A DNA stretch of 64,000 nucleotides from Candidatus Caldatribacterium sp. (GTDB lineage: Bacteria; Atribacterota; Atribacteria; Atribacterales; Caldatribacteriaceae), in contig JAPWUU010000003.1 of the NCBI GenBank assembly GCA_028275365.1, positions 1 through 64,000 of the forward strand, given 5' to 3'. This document shows positions 16,260-24,418 of the stretch, piece after piece. The notes under the pieces were generated by a model, which did not search any database, had not been told where the DNA came from, and saw only the letters and a program-made list of their open reading frames with translations. A program made the position numbers and the translations under genes. Position 1 is the stretch's first letter. Each line of letters starts with the position of its first letter.

Positions 16260-17516
16260 GTGAGGGGGAACTTCCGGTGGAACCAGGAAGTGCTTGCAGG
16301 AGTTGCCCTCTTTTTGGGGATTTCCCCGCTTCTCTTTATGATTGCAGGGCTTCTTGAGGGTGCAGGAGTACCCTCCCCTCTTTTTGCGGTGATCCTTGTG
16401 TCTGCTTTTGGAACACTCTGCTTCAGCCTCGTCATGGATCTCCCTTTTGTGGTGATTCCGGGACTCAATCTTGTGGCGTTCTACCTTGTCCTGTGTGGGG
16501 AACTGCGGCTTCCCTGGAGAGTGGCCCTGGGGACATTTTTTCTTGGAAGCCTTGTGGCGTTTCTTTTTGCTTCCATTCCGGGATGGAACCGTTTCTTCCA
16601 CAGGCTCTCACCCAACTTTCGCTTTGCCCTTTCGGGAAGCCTTGGTCTTCTGCTCCTTTTCCGGGGGCTTCTGGAATCGAGGATTCTCGTTCCCCAAGAG
16701 TCCGGGTGGTTCGGGTTTGGGGACCTTGCCCATCCCCGGGTCCTGGCGGTGTTCCTCGGCCTTTTCGTGGTCTCAGCGGGATACGGTATCCGCCTGAAAG
16801 GGGCTACGTGCTTTGGAGTGCTCGCTGCGCTGGGTTTTTCTCTGTGGAGGGGTTTGTGGTCCTTTGGGATGAGGGGAAATCCTCCTGCACTTTCTCCCTC
16901 CCTGCTGTTTGCCCTGGATATTCCCAGAGCACTGCAGTATGGGACTGTCGGCCTTGCCGGTGTGGTTTCCGTGTTCGTCTTTTTTGAGACCTTTGGGTCT
17001 TTGGGTGGGTACCTCATGCGTTTGAGTACCCTCGGAGTGCAGGGGAGTGTTACCAAGTTCTCCCGGGGGCTTTTCCTGGGTACCCTGATGGCCGTTTTCG
17101 GGATCCTCTTTGGGGTTCCCGGGCTTTTTCCGGCGCCAGAGAGCGTCATCGGGATAGCGGAACGGGGACGACGAGGGCTTGCTGGAGTGGTGTGCGGGGT
17201 TTTACTCCTTCTGAGCCTTTTCGCAGTGCCGTATTGTTCCGGTCTTCCCTCCTTCTTTGCCGCTCCCGCCCTTTTTCTTGGGGGAATTTTCGCCCTGGAA
17301 CCCTTAAGTCGCGTGGATTTTGTGGATGCGTCTGAGGGTATTCCTGCCGCTTTGCTCCTTGGAATGACTCTGGGAACTTTGTCTTTTGCAGGAGGAATGG
17401 CCTTTGGGATTCTGGGCCTTGCTCTCCTTGGACTTTCTCTGAAAAGGGGCCGGGGGATACATCCAGCGGTGTACCTCCTCTCGGCAGTGATGCTCTGGTG
17501 GCTTCTTGTCCGGTGA
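16260..17516 (+). CDS. NCS2-type permease (AzgA/guanine-hypoxanthine permease-like)
   Basis: Membrane protein of 418 residues with about 11-13 hydrophobic segments. NQEVLAGVALFLGIS near the start and the sequence around LPFVVIPGLNLVAFY correspond to the AzgA-type substrate region, and ESVIGIAERGRRGLAGVVCG corresponds to the ESxxGIAxGGRTGLT segment. These place it in the nucleobase:cation symporter-2 family, AzgA branch, but it is divergent (PGLNLVAF instead of PGMGLNAFF), so the transported purine is uncertain. GTG 16260 has purine-rich GGAGGGAAGGAAG upstream. The ornithine-type decarboxylase gene follows from its own promoter. Confidence 0.75.
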   Translation: MRGNFRWNQEVLAGVALFLGISPLLFMIAGLLEGAGVPSPLFAVILVSAFGTLCFSLVMDLPFVVIPGLNLVAFYLVLCGELRLPWRVALGTFFLGSLVAFLFASIPGWNRFFHRLSPNFRFALSGSLGLLLLFRGLLESRILVPQESGWFGFGDLAHPRVLAVFLGLFVVSAGYGIRLKGATCFGVLAALGFSLWRGLWSFGMRGNPPALSPSLLFALDIPRALQYGTVGLAGVVSVFVFFETFGSLGGYLMRLSTLGVQGSVTKFSRGLFLGTLMAVFGILFGVPGLFPAPESVIGIAERGRRGLAGVVCGVLLLLSLFAVPYCSGLPSFFAAPALFLGGIFALEPLSRVDFVDASEGIPAALLLGMTLGTLSFAGGMAFGILGLALLGLSLKRGRGIHPAVYLLSAVMLWWLLVR

Positions 17517-17544
17517 GAGCTGGGAAGAAATTCGCAGGAGTGTA

Positions 17545-17573
17545 TTGCAAAGGGGGTGGGAAATGACTATACT
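17545..17573 (+). promoter_or_regulatory. Promoter for the decarboxylase gene
   Basis: TTGCAA (17545-17550) and TATACT (17568-17573) with a 17-base spacer. The predicted start of transcription near 17580 rules out the in-frame ATG at 17576 as a start codon. Confidence 0.65.
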
Positions 17574-17626
17574 TCATGCGGACCTCGCAGAGAGGTACTT
17601 CCTGGGAATCGGGTGACTGTGCATAC

Positions 17627-18781
17627 ATGGGAAAGCGATTGCGGGTTCTCGAAGAGCGGGCATTTCCACTGGGCGAAGAGCGGATTGAAGAGCTGACCAG
17701 CCAGTTTGGTACCCCTCTCCTCATTCTTTTGAGGGAACGCATTGTCAGGAACTACCGGGCATTTCAGCGTTTCCTCCCGGGGGTGGAGGTTTTCTACGCG
17801 GTGAAAGCGAACCCTCACCCTTCGGTGGTTGGCCTTCTGGCCTCTTTGGGTTCTTCTTTCGATGTGGCCTCGCAACAGGAAATTGCCCTGGTAATGAGTT
17901 TTGGTGTTGCTCCGGAGCGGATGATTTTCGCTAACACCGTTAAGCGCCGGGAGGGTATTCTCTACGCCCGGAGGGTTGGGGTTTCTCTCATGACGTACGA
18001 CAACGAAGAGGAGCTGAAAAAGATTCAGCGGTACTACCCCGAGGCGAAACTCGTTCTTCGCCTGAAAACCCCTTCCAATGGGAGTCGCATCGACCTCTCG
18101 TACAAGTTCGGTGCCGAGCCGGAGGAGGCCCTGGAGCTCCTTTTGAGGGCTCAGGACATGGGGCTTGCCCCCGTGGGTCTGAGCTTCCATGTGGGGTCGC
18201 CCTGCCACAATCCTAAAACGTACGCCACGGCACTCCATATTGTGGAGGAAGTCCTTTTGAAGGCCCAGGCACGGGGTCTTTTCCTTACCCTCATCGATAT
18301 CGGTGGAGGATTCCCCCTCTCCACCTATGCGAGTGAAGGAGGACCTGCAAGTCTTGAGATTGTGAGTGAAGTGGTGTATCCACTTCTTGAACCTTTCCTC
18401 TCCCGGGGTTTCCGGGTTATTGCAGAACCAGGCCGGAGCATTGTGGGGAATGCGGGAATACTCGTCACTCGGGTGATCGGGAAAGCGGTGCGTTCAGGGA
18501 GAATCTGGTACTACCTGGATGATGGGCTTTACGGAACCTTTTCGGCCATTCCCTTTGATAAGGCTCGCTTTTCCTTCTATGCTCTGAAGGAGAGTGACCA
18601 GGAAGTCCTCTGCACCCTTGCCGGACCAACCTGTGATTCGCTGGATGTTGTGGCCGAGGACGTTGTGCTTCCTCCTCTTGAGGTTGACGACCTCGTGGTG
18701 GTCCCGGATATCGGAGCGTACTCCTGGGCTTCGGCAACGACGTTCAATGGTTTCGACAAGCCCCAGGTGGTCATGGTGTAG
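17627..18781 (+). CDS. Ornithine/lysine-type decarboxylase (fold III, PLP)
   Basis: PLP enzyme of about 384 residues of the alanine-racemase-fold decarboxylases, making putrescine or cadaverine. The PLP lysine is K60 in FYAVKANPHP; FDVASQQE, SFHVGSPC, DIGGGFP and EPGRSIV are phosphate- and substrate-site motifs; the catalytic Cys-Asp is in GPTCDSLD. The GPTCDS form and DIGAYSWASATTFNGF favour ornithine/lysine decarboxylase over diaminopimelate decarboxylase, which has GPxCES. ATG 17627 is chosen relative to the promoter; its ribosome binding site is weak. Confidence 0.88.
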   Translation: MGKRLRVLEERAFPLGEERIEELTSQFGTPLLILLRERIVRNYRAFQRFLPGVEVFYAVKANPHPSVVGLLASLGSSFDVASQQEIALVMSFGVAPERMIFANTVKRREGILYARRVGVSLMTYDNEEELKKIQRYYPEAKLVLRLKTPSNGSRIDLSYKFGAEPEEALELLLRAQDMGLAPVGLSFHVGSPCHNPKTYATALHIVEEVLLKAQARGLFLTLIDIGGGFPLSTYASEGGPASLEIVSEVVYPLLEPFLSRGFRVIAEPGRSIVGNAGILVTRVIGKAVRSGRIWYYLDDGLYGTFSAIPFDKARFSFYALKESDQEVLCTLAGPTCDSLDVVAEDVVLPPLEVDDLVVVPDIGAYSWASATTFNGFDKPQVVMV

Positions 18782-18783
18782 TG

Positions 18784-18792
18784 TGCTATAAT
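18784..18792 (+). promoter_or_regulatory. Extended -10 promoter for the suf gene cluster
   Basis: TGCTATAAT, a TGN-extended -10, starts 3 bases after the decarboxylase stop. It is followed by GGGAAGGGGGG, which serves as the sufC ribosome binding site 18 bases before ATG 18811. Confidence 0.6.
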
Positions 18793-18810
18793 GGGAAGGG
18801 GGGCAAAGGC

Positions 18811-19542
18811 ATGCTCTACATCGAGCAGCTTAAGGTGGCCGTTGGCGATACTCTGATTCTCGATGGCGTGAACCTCGAGATCCAGGAAGGAGAAGTTCAT
18901 GTCCTCCTTGGTCCCAATGGAGCGGGGAAGACGACGCTCCTCATGGCCATTATGGGGATGCCGGGGTACAGGATTGTTGGAGGACGAATCTTCTTCCAGG
19001 GGAAGGACATCACAAATCTCGATGTAGAAGAGCGAGCCAGAATGGGTATTGGCATGGCCTTTCAGAAAGTACCCACCATAAGCGGCATTACGCTTCGAAC
19101 GCTTGGTCGCCTGGTGCTTGAAAAGCGAGGCTTGACCGATGCCCTCGAAGAGACGGCATCGCGGGTGAACTGCCTCTATCTCCTTGATCGGGAGGTGGGT
19201 AAGGGCTTTTCCGGTGGGGAGATGAAGAGGGCCGAGCTTTTCCAGCTCCTTCTGCAGCGCCCCCTCTTCTCCATGGTGGACGAGCCGGAATCGGGGGTTG
19301 ACCTGGACAGCATTGCCCTCGTGGGTCAGGCTCTCCGAGAACTCTTTGAGCGGGATCAGGTGCGGACGAAAAAACGGTCTGGTCTCATCATCACCCACAC
19401 GGGGTATATTCTTGAGTACCTCAATGCCGATCGGGGGCACGTGCTCATGAACGGCCGAATTGTTTGCAGTGGCAATCCCCGTGACCTTTTCGCCGACATC
19501 AGGGAACGAGGGTACCAGGAATGTGCGAGGTGCGAGCGATGA
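18811..19542 (+). CDS. sufC: Fe-S cluster assembly ATPase SufC
   Basis: ABC-type ATPase of 243 residues powering iron-sulfur scaffold assembly. Walker A LGPNGAGKTT, Q-loop AFQKVPTISG, the signature FSGGEMKRAE and Walker B SMVDEPESGVDLD are intact; ESGVDLD is characteristic of SufC. It begins a two-gene sufCB unit without sufD, sufS, sufU or sufE, the minimal arrangement known from archaea and deep-branching anaerobes. Its stop overlaps the sufB start (ATGA). Confidence 0.95.
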   Translation: MLYIEQLKVAVGDTLILDGVNLEIQEGEVHVLLGPNGAGKTTLLMAIMGMPGYRIVGGRIFFQGKDITNLDVEERARMGIGMAFQKVPTISGITLRTLGRLVLEKRGLTDALEETASRVNCLYLLDREVGKGFSGGEMKRAELFQLLLQRPLFSMVDEPESGVDLDSIALVGQALRELFERDQVRTKKRSGLIITHTGYILEYLNADRGHVLMNGRIVCSGNPRDLFADIRERGYQECARCER

Positions 19543-20783
19543 AGGTTCAGGAAGAGTACCTGCGAGACCTGAGGGAACGCGCGGAGAAGGCGCTTACGAA
19601 GAAAGCCCCTCTGGGACCGGATATCGATCTCTCTCAGTTCTACCTCTGTTCCCCCCGGGAACGGGTTGAGGATGTCCGGGAGATTGAGGACCAGCTGAAA
19701 GAGGCAGCGCTCTACGCGGGGGTGGAGCTTGAGGGAGAGAAGGCTGCTACGTACCTTCAGGTGGACCGCTCAGCAGTGTACGAGCGGGTGCAACGGGCGT
19801 TTCAGGGCAAGCTTGAGATCATGAGCTCTCAGGAGGCTCTGCAGAAGTACCCGGAACTTTTCGAATACTGGTGGGGTCTTGTTCCCGTTGATGCCGACAA
19901 ATACACGGCCTTTGCCGAGCTCTGCCCGACAGAGGGATACTTCATTAGGGTGTTCGCCCACACAAAAGTGGAGATCCCTCTTCAGGCTTGCCTTTTGATG
20001 TCAGAGAGGGCACGGGTGCAGAGTGTCCACAACATCGTCATCCTTGAAGAAGGAGCTGAGGCGAATCTCATCACTGGGTGTGCCTCGGTACGGGGAAACG
20101 AGAGTGGGGTCCATATCGGGGTGAGCGAGTTCTACCTTGGAGATAATGCCCGTCTCACCTTCACCATGGTGCACAACTGGGGAGAGGCATTCCACGTCCG
20201 TCCCCGAACCGCGGCAAGACTGGGGAAGAATGCTTTTTTCAGCAGTACCTATGTGCTTTTGAAACCTCTGGCTTCCATTCAGGCTTTCCCCCAGGTTTTC
20301 CTCGAGGGCGAGGGAGCGCAGGCAACGTTTCAGAATATCGTCTTTGCCAAGGGGAACTCCTATATTGATCTTGGGTCCACCCTCCTTCTGAAGAACCGGG
20401 GTTGTCGGGGAAGCTCTATTTCCCGGGTGTGTGCAACGGACGAAGCGCAGGTTTTCGCTCGTGGCCGGCTCATTGCGTACCACGATGAGGTTCAGGCTCA
20501 CCTGGAGTGCAAGGGTATGCTCTTTTCTCCCAGAGCCCAGATTGTCTCTGTGCCGGAGCTTGAGGTGCATGGAGCTCCCAGAGCCCGGCTGTCCCACGAG
20601 GCAGCGGTGGGTCCTTTTGAAGAGGAAGCAGTGAATTACCTCAGGGCGAGGGGACTGAAGAGGGAAGAGGCTCTGTCGCTACTTACCCAGGGTTTTCTGA
20701 ACCTTGATCTTCCCGGTCTTCCCGAGGCGCTTCGACGGTACATCGAGGAAATCATCCGGGTGACATCCCGGGATGTCTTATAG
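19539..20783 (+). CDS. sufB: Fe-S cluster assembly scaffold SufB/SufBD-like
   Basis: Scaffold protein of 414 residues with the right-handed beta-helix of SufB/SufD. Recognisable parts are VILEEGAEANLITGCAS, SSISRVCATDEAQVFARGRLIAYHDEVQAHLECKG (in pieces), VPELEVHGAPRARLSHEAAVG and the C-terminal helical FLNLDLPGLPEALRRYIEEI. The cysteine in LECKGML corresponds to the scaffold cysteine and the HE of LSHEAAVG to the SufD-side histidine, so a homodimer could supply both halves. It is shorter than E. coli SufB, like the archaeal forms. ATG 19539 overlaps the sufC stop. Confidence 0.92.
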   Translation: MKVQEEYLRDLRERAEKALTKKAPLGPDIDLSQFYLCSPRERVEDVREIEDQLKEAALYAGVELEGEKAATYLQVDRSAVYERVQRAFQGKLEIMSSQEALQKYPELFEYWWGLVPVDADKYTAFAELCPTEGYFIRVFAHTKVEIPLQACLLMSERARVQSVHNIVILEEGAEANLITGCASVRGNESGVHIGVSEFYLGDNARLTFTMVHNWGEAFHVRPRTAARLGKNAFFSSTYVLLKPLASIQAFPQVFLEGEGAQATFQNIVFAKGNSYIDLGSTLLLKNRGCRGSSISRVCATDEAQVFARGRLIAYHDEVQAHLECKGMLFSPRAQIVSVPELEVHGAPRARLSHEAAVGPFEEEAVNYLRARGLKREEALSLLTQGFLNLDLPGLPEALRRYIEEIIRVTSRDVL

Positions 20784-20795
20784 GGGTGCAGGTGT

Positions 20796-21029
20796 TTGGC
20801 GGTTCAGGCGTATATCCTTATCCAGGTCCAGGCTGGAAAGGCTCAGGGAATCAAAAAGGAACTGAGTCAGCTTCCGTACTTCCTCCGGGTTGACCGTATC
20901 ATGGGACCTTTCGACCTTATTGCCCTTGTGGAAGTAGAGAGCAACCGGGAAATTGGGGAGGTTGTGCTCAAGGAAATTCAATCTATGAACGGGGTCAAAA
21001 GGACCCTGACGTGCCCGGTTATTCCCTGA
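20796..21029 (+). CDS. Stand-alone Lrp/AsnC ligand-binding (RAM) domain protein
   Basis: Protein of 77 residues with the beta-alpha-beta-beta-alpha-beta pattern of the RAM domain of Lrp/AsnC regulators (AYILIQVQAGKA, VDRIMGPFDLIALVEV, KEIQSMNGVKRTLTCPVI) but no helix-turn-helix. Such single-domain proteins form ring assemblies and may sense amino acids or modulate other regulators. It starts with TTG 20796 preceded by AGGGG. The LexA-like gene starts 5 bases after its stop, suggesting co-translation. Confidence 0.82.
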   Translation: MAVQAYILIQVQAGKAQGIKKELSQLPYFLRVDRIMGPFDLIALVEVESNREIGEVVLKEIQSMNGVKRTLTCPVIP

Positions 21030-21034
21030 AGGCC

Positions 21035-21610
21035 ATGAAACCGAAAGGTCCTATCTCTCCCCGGGAAGAGGAAATTCTGTCCTTCATCACCCGTTACTGT
21101 CAGGAGCGGGGGTATCCTCCTACGGTTCGGGAGATTGGGAAGGCAGTGGGGTTGCAATCATCGTGCAGCGTCCATTACCACCTCCGGAAGCTCGAGGCCA
21201 AGGGTTTCATCCGTCGAAAACCGGCAAAGCCCCGGGCTATTGAGCTGGTCTCCTCAAGCGAAGAGAGTCTCCCTTCAGAAGAGATTGTCTTTGTGCCTCT
21301 TCTTCGCGGAGTAACCCAGGGTCGGGAGGGAGTGTGTCTTGAATTCACCCGTGCCTTTTTCCCCTTCCCCAGGCATTTCGTCGGCGAGGGGGAGTATTTC
21401 GTCTTTCGGGTACAGAATGGGGCGTTCAGCCGCTGGCATATCCTCGAGGGGGATTATCTTCTTGTGGAGCGGGGAGAGACTTTTGGGGATGGAGCGCTGC
21501 TTTTCCTTGTGAGTCAGGGGAGGGTGTTCCTGGAGCGGGACGACCTTTGGGAGGGAGAAGGTTCGGGGAGCGTCATCGGGAGAGTCGTTGGGGTGTGGCG
21601 AAAGCTCTAA
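21035..21610 (+). CDS. LexA-like repressor without autoprotease residues
   Basis: Protein of 191 residues. Residues 1-72 are a LexA winged helix: ISPREEEILSFI, RGYPPTVREIGKAVGL, VHYHLRKLEAKGFIRR. Residues about 83-191 align with the S24 peptidase part (VPLLRGV, VFRVQNGAF, ILEGDYLLVE, IGRVVGVWRKL), but the catalytic positions differ. The cleavage Ala-Gly is Gln95-Gly96, the Ser of GDSM is Ala130, and the Lys of TVKR is Phe165. RecA-stimulated self-cleavage is therefore unlikely. A comparable loss is known in Synechocystis LexA, which acts in redox and hydrogenase regulation. ATG 21035 fits the family start. Confidence 0.85.
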   Translation: MKPKGPISPREEEILSFITRYCQERGYPPTVREIGKAVGLQSSCSVHYHLRKLEAKGFIRRKPAKPRAIELVSSSEESLPSEEIVFVPLLRGVTQGREGVCLEFTRAFFPFPRHFVGEGEYFVFRVQNGAFSRWHILEGDYLLVERGETFGDGALLFLVSQGRVFLERDDLWEGEGSGSVIGRVVGVWRKL

Positions 21611-21624
21611 GGGGGTGATGGGTT

Positions 21625-22044
21625 CTGGTCGTCACGGAAGAGCTACGGGTAGAGACGAAAGGCCATACCGATATCGTTCCGCTGACGGAAGAGGTGGCGA
21701 AAGTCCTTGAGCGGTCCGGTCTTCGTGTGGGGATTCTCTGCCTTTTCGTTCCCGGAACAACGGCAACTCTCACGACGACCGAGTTCGAGCCAGGACTCGT
21801 CAAGGACATCAGGGATTTCTGGGAGCGGGTTGCGCCGGCTTCCCATTTTTACGAGCATAACGCCCGCTGGCAGGATGGAAACGGGTATGCCCATGTGCGG
21901 GCTCAGTCTTCTGGTCCGTCTCTTGTCTTGCCCTTTGTGAACGGAAAGCTCCTTCTTGGGACATGGCAGGACATCGTCCTTGTGGACTTCGACAACCGTC
22001 CCCGCCTGCGAACCATCATCATCCAGATTGTGGGGGAACCCTGA
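21625..22044 (+). CDS. yjbQ: YjbQ/UPF0047 family protein, apparent CTG start
   Basis: Protein of about 139 residues in the UPF0047 family, whose E. coli member has weak thiamine-phosphate synthase activity. Family signatures are ETKGHTDIVPLTEEV, CLFVPGTTATLTTTE, DGNGYAHVRAQSSGPS and LGTWQDIVLVDFDNRPR. The frame upstream of GTG 21694 encodes the conserved N-terminal strand (TEELRVETKGH) and is closed by TGA 21616-21618. The only usable start that keeps this strand is CTG 21625, which has GGGGGTG 7 bases upstream. The end overlaps the dehydrogenase ATG. Confidence 0.82.
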   Translation: MVVTEELRVETKGHTDIVPLTEEVAKVLERSGLRVGILCLFVPGTTATLTTTEFEPGLVKDIRDFWERVAPASHFYEHNARWQDGNGYAHVRAQSSGPSLVLPFVNGKLLLGTWQDIVLVDFDNRPRLRTIIIQIVGEP

Positions 22045-23192
22045 TGGAGGAGTCCTTTGTTTTTCGCTTGCCCCAGGAGATTTACTTTGGCCCAGGTGAG
22101 GGGAGACGGGTTGGAGAGCATCTTGGGCGTTTTGGGAAACGTCCCCTTGTGGTTGTGGGGCAACGTTTTGCCCGGGAATCAGGAATCCTCGAGGACGTCC
22201 TCGGCTCCCTGGCCAGACACGGTCTTGAGGCGGTAGTCTTCAGCGGAGTCCCTCCCGAGCCCACCCTTGAGGTGGTCGATGAGGGGATAAGGATGGCAAG
22301 AGAAGCCCGCTGTGACAGTGTTGTGGCTCTGGGAGGGGGGAGCGTCCTGGACTGTGGCAAGGCCATTGCGGGAGTTCTGCCGAACGGGGAAAGTGTTGTC
22401 CCTTACTTTGAAGGGGCGCCTCTTGCTCGTCCTGGGCTTCCCTGGATTGCCTTGCCCACCACTGCGGGAACAGGTTCGGAAATGACCAACAACGCCGTTC
22501 TGACCGATGCCACGAGAAAACTCAAAAAGAGTCTGCGAAGCCCTTTTCTGGTTGCCCGGGTGGCCATCATCGACCCTACCTTCACCCATTCCCTTTCCCC
22601 CTATCACACTGCGGCAAGTGGGGTTGATGCGCTGGTTCAGGCTATCGAGGCCTACACGAGCCCCCGGGCAAACGTCGTGACCGATGTGCTTGCTCTTGAA
22701 GCCATGCGTCTTCTCTGGGAGTACCTGCCCCAGGCGGTCCGAGAGGGGGAGAATGCCTTTTTCCGGAAACAGGTGGCCAAGGGCAGCATGCTGAGTGCCA
22801 TGGCTTTTGCCAATGCCTCCTCCGGGGCCTGTCATGGTCTCGCCCACATGGTGGGACCGGAATTTGCCATTCCCCATGGGGAGGCCTGTGGTCTGCTCCT
22901 GCCTCCAGTCATTCGCTTCAACAAGGAAGTGCTTAAGGAAAGGTATCGGGATGTCGCCCTTTGTGTGGGTCTTCAGGGCGGCGAACGCGAGGATTGGGGA
23001 GAGCTTCTTGCACGGGCCTTTGAGGACTTTGTGCGGGGGGTGGGACTTCGGACGAGGCTGCGGGATTTCGGTGTTCCTCGTGAAGCCCTGGGCGGGGTGG
23101 TGCGGGAGGAACGCATTGGACGGAGCATCCTTGAGAATCCCCGTCCGATGGCTCCGGAAGACCTTCGAACGCTCCTTGAGGAGGTATGGTGA
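22044..23192 (+). CDS. Iron-containing alcohol dehydrogenase
   Basis: Group III (Fe-dependent) dehydrogenase of 382 residues. NAD(P)-binding elements SVVALGGGSVLDCGKAIA and LPTTAGTGSEMT lie in the N-terminal half. Metal ligands are Asp in ASGVDALVQAIEAY and the histidines of GACHGLAHMVG and AIPHGEACG. Likely interconverts an alcohol and an aldehyde or ketone; substrate unknown. ATG 22044 overlaps the yjbQ stop (TGATG). Confidence 0.92.
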   Translation: MEESFVFRLPQEIYFGPGEGRRVGEHLGRFGKRPLVVVGQRFARESGILEDVLGSLARHGLEAVVFSGVPPEPTLEVVDEGIRMAREARCDSVVALGGGSVLDCGKAIAGVLPNGESVVPYFEGAPLARPGLPWIALPTTAGTGSEMTNNAVLTDATRKLKKSLRSPFLVARVAIIDPTFTHSLSPYHTAASGVDALVQAIEAYTSPRANVVTDVLALEAMRLLWEYLPQAVREGENAFFRKQVAKGSMLSAMAFANASSGACHGLAHMVGPEFAIPHGEACGLLLPPVIRFNKEVLKERYRDVALCVGLQGGEREDWGELLARAFEDFVRGVGLRTRLRDFGVPREALGGVVREERIGRSILENPRPMAPEDLRTLLEEVW

Positions 23193-23536
23193 GGAGGGAG
23201 AGTGTGGAGATCGTCCACGAAAGAGATAGGACTTTTCGCGAAGGTGACTGGGGCATCAAGTACCTTTTTCGGGGACCCCATCTGGACTGTGGCGTGGTGT
23301 ACTTGAAGCCAGGAACCAGCATGGGTGCCCATTACCACCGGGAAGTCGAGGAAACCTTCTTTATCCTTGAGGGTCGGGGCATCCTCAGGGTCAATGGCCA
23401 GGACGTTCCTGTTGCAGCGGGCATGGCCCTTCGAGTGGAACCGGGGGAGCGACATGACCTTCTGGCTCTGGATGTGCCTTTGCGGGGGATTTTCGTGAAG
23501 GTTCCGTATCTTCCGGAGGATAAGGTATCGTGTTAG
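23186..23536 (+). CDS. Cupin domain protein
   Basis: Single-domain beta-barrel protein of 115 residues. The two cupin motifs are YLKPGTSMGAHYHREVEETFFILEG (in part: HYH and the Glu of EVEE as metal ligands) and MALRVEPGERHDLLA with the last histidine. Such small cupins bind a metal and may be sugar isomerases or sensors; no specific function can be assigned. It overlaps the dehydrogenase stop and the following radical SAM start, so it belongs to this transcript. Confidence 0.85.
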   Translation: MVRRESVEIVHERDRTFREGDWGIKYLFRGPHLDCGVVYLKPGTSMGAHYHREVEETFFILEGRGILRVNGQDVPVAAGMALRVEPGERHDLLALDVPLRGIFVKVPYLPEDKVSC

Positions 23537-24402
23537 CCCGGGAGATCCTGCAGGAGCTCTCCGAGCGCCTGAAATCCTGTTCCCTCTGCCCCAGGCGGTG
23601 TGGTGTTGACCGCACGAAGGGAGAGCGGGGATTCTGTGGTGGTGGGATGCTTCCCCGGGTGGCGAGTTTTCATCCCCACTTTGGGGAAGAGGAAATCCTC
23701 AGCGGGTACCGGGGTTCGGGAACTATTTTCTTTTCGGGATGCAATATGGCCTGTGTGTACTGCCAGAACTACACGATCAGCCATTTTCGCGAAGGGATTG
23801 AGGTCACTTCCCTTGGCCTTGCCGCTATGATGCGGTCTCTGGAACGGCAGGGATGCCACAACATCAATCTCGTCACGCCAACGCACTTTGTTCCGCAGAT
23901 TTTCGAAGCCGTTGACCGTGCTCGCCAGGAAGGTCTCCGTATCCCTATTGTCTATAACACCAGTGGTTACGAGGACCCCGAGATCCTCCGGCTTCTGCGG
24001 GGCTTTGTGGACATCTATCTTCCCGACATGCGGTACGCAAAAGAAGAGAGTGCAATACGGTATTCCCAGGCACCCCGTTACCCTGAAGTGTGCCGGGAAG
24101 CCATCCGGGAGATGTTCCTGCAGGTGGGCAACGTGGTGCTCGATGCAGAAGGTATCGCGCGTCAGGGGCTTATCGTCCGCATTCTCATCATCCCTTCCCT
24201 TGAGGAAGAGGCTAAAGAAAATCTCCGTTTCCTTGCCACGGAGATCTCCCGGGACGTTTTCGTTACCCTTCTTCGGCAGTACCGCCCTCTCTACCGGGCG
24301 CAGGACTTTCCAGAGATTGCCCACCTTGTGAGTGACCGGACCTACCGGGAAGTTCTGGAGTATGGCAGGTCCCTGGGGCTTCGTAACTTCATTCTCCAGT
24401 AG
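23530..24402 (+). CDS. Radical SAM protein (pyruvate formate-lyase activase-like)
   Basis: Radical SAM enzyme of 290 residues. An N-terminal zinc-like cysteine group (CSLCPRRCGVDR, then GFCG) precedes the SAM cluster motif CNMACVYCQN (CxxxCxxC) and NLVTPTHFVPQI. The arrangement matches the uncharacterised PflA-related family with CPRxC at the N-terminus; no glycyl radical enzyme partner is present in the window. GTG 23530 lies inside the cupin stop region with GGAGGATAAGG upstream. Confidence 0.85.
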   Translation: MLAREILQELSERLKSCSLCPRRCGVDRTKGERGFCGGGMLPRVASFHPHFGEEEILSGYRGSGTIFFSGCNMACVYCQNYTISHFREGIEVTSLGLAAMMRSLERQGCHNINLVTPTHFVPQIFEAVDRARQEGLRIPIVYNTSGYEDPEILRLLRGFVDIYLPDMRYAKEESAIRYSQAPRYPEVCREAIREMFLQVGNVVLDAEGIARQGLIVRILIIPSLEEEAKENLRFLATEISRDVFVTLLRQYRPLYRAQDFPEIAHLVSDRTYREVLEYGRSLGLRNFILQ

Positions 24403-24418
24403 AAGGGAGGATGGGAAC

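Noticed and set aside
17576-17626. Upstream ATG as the start of the decarboxylase
   Set aside because: It lies 2 bases after the TATACT -10 element, before or at the expected transcription start; the family sequence begins after ATG 17627.
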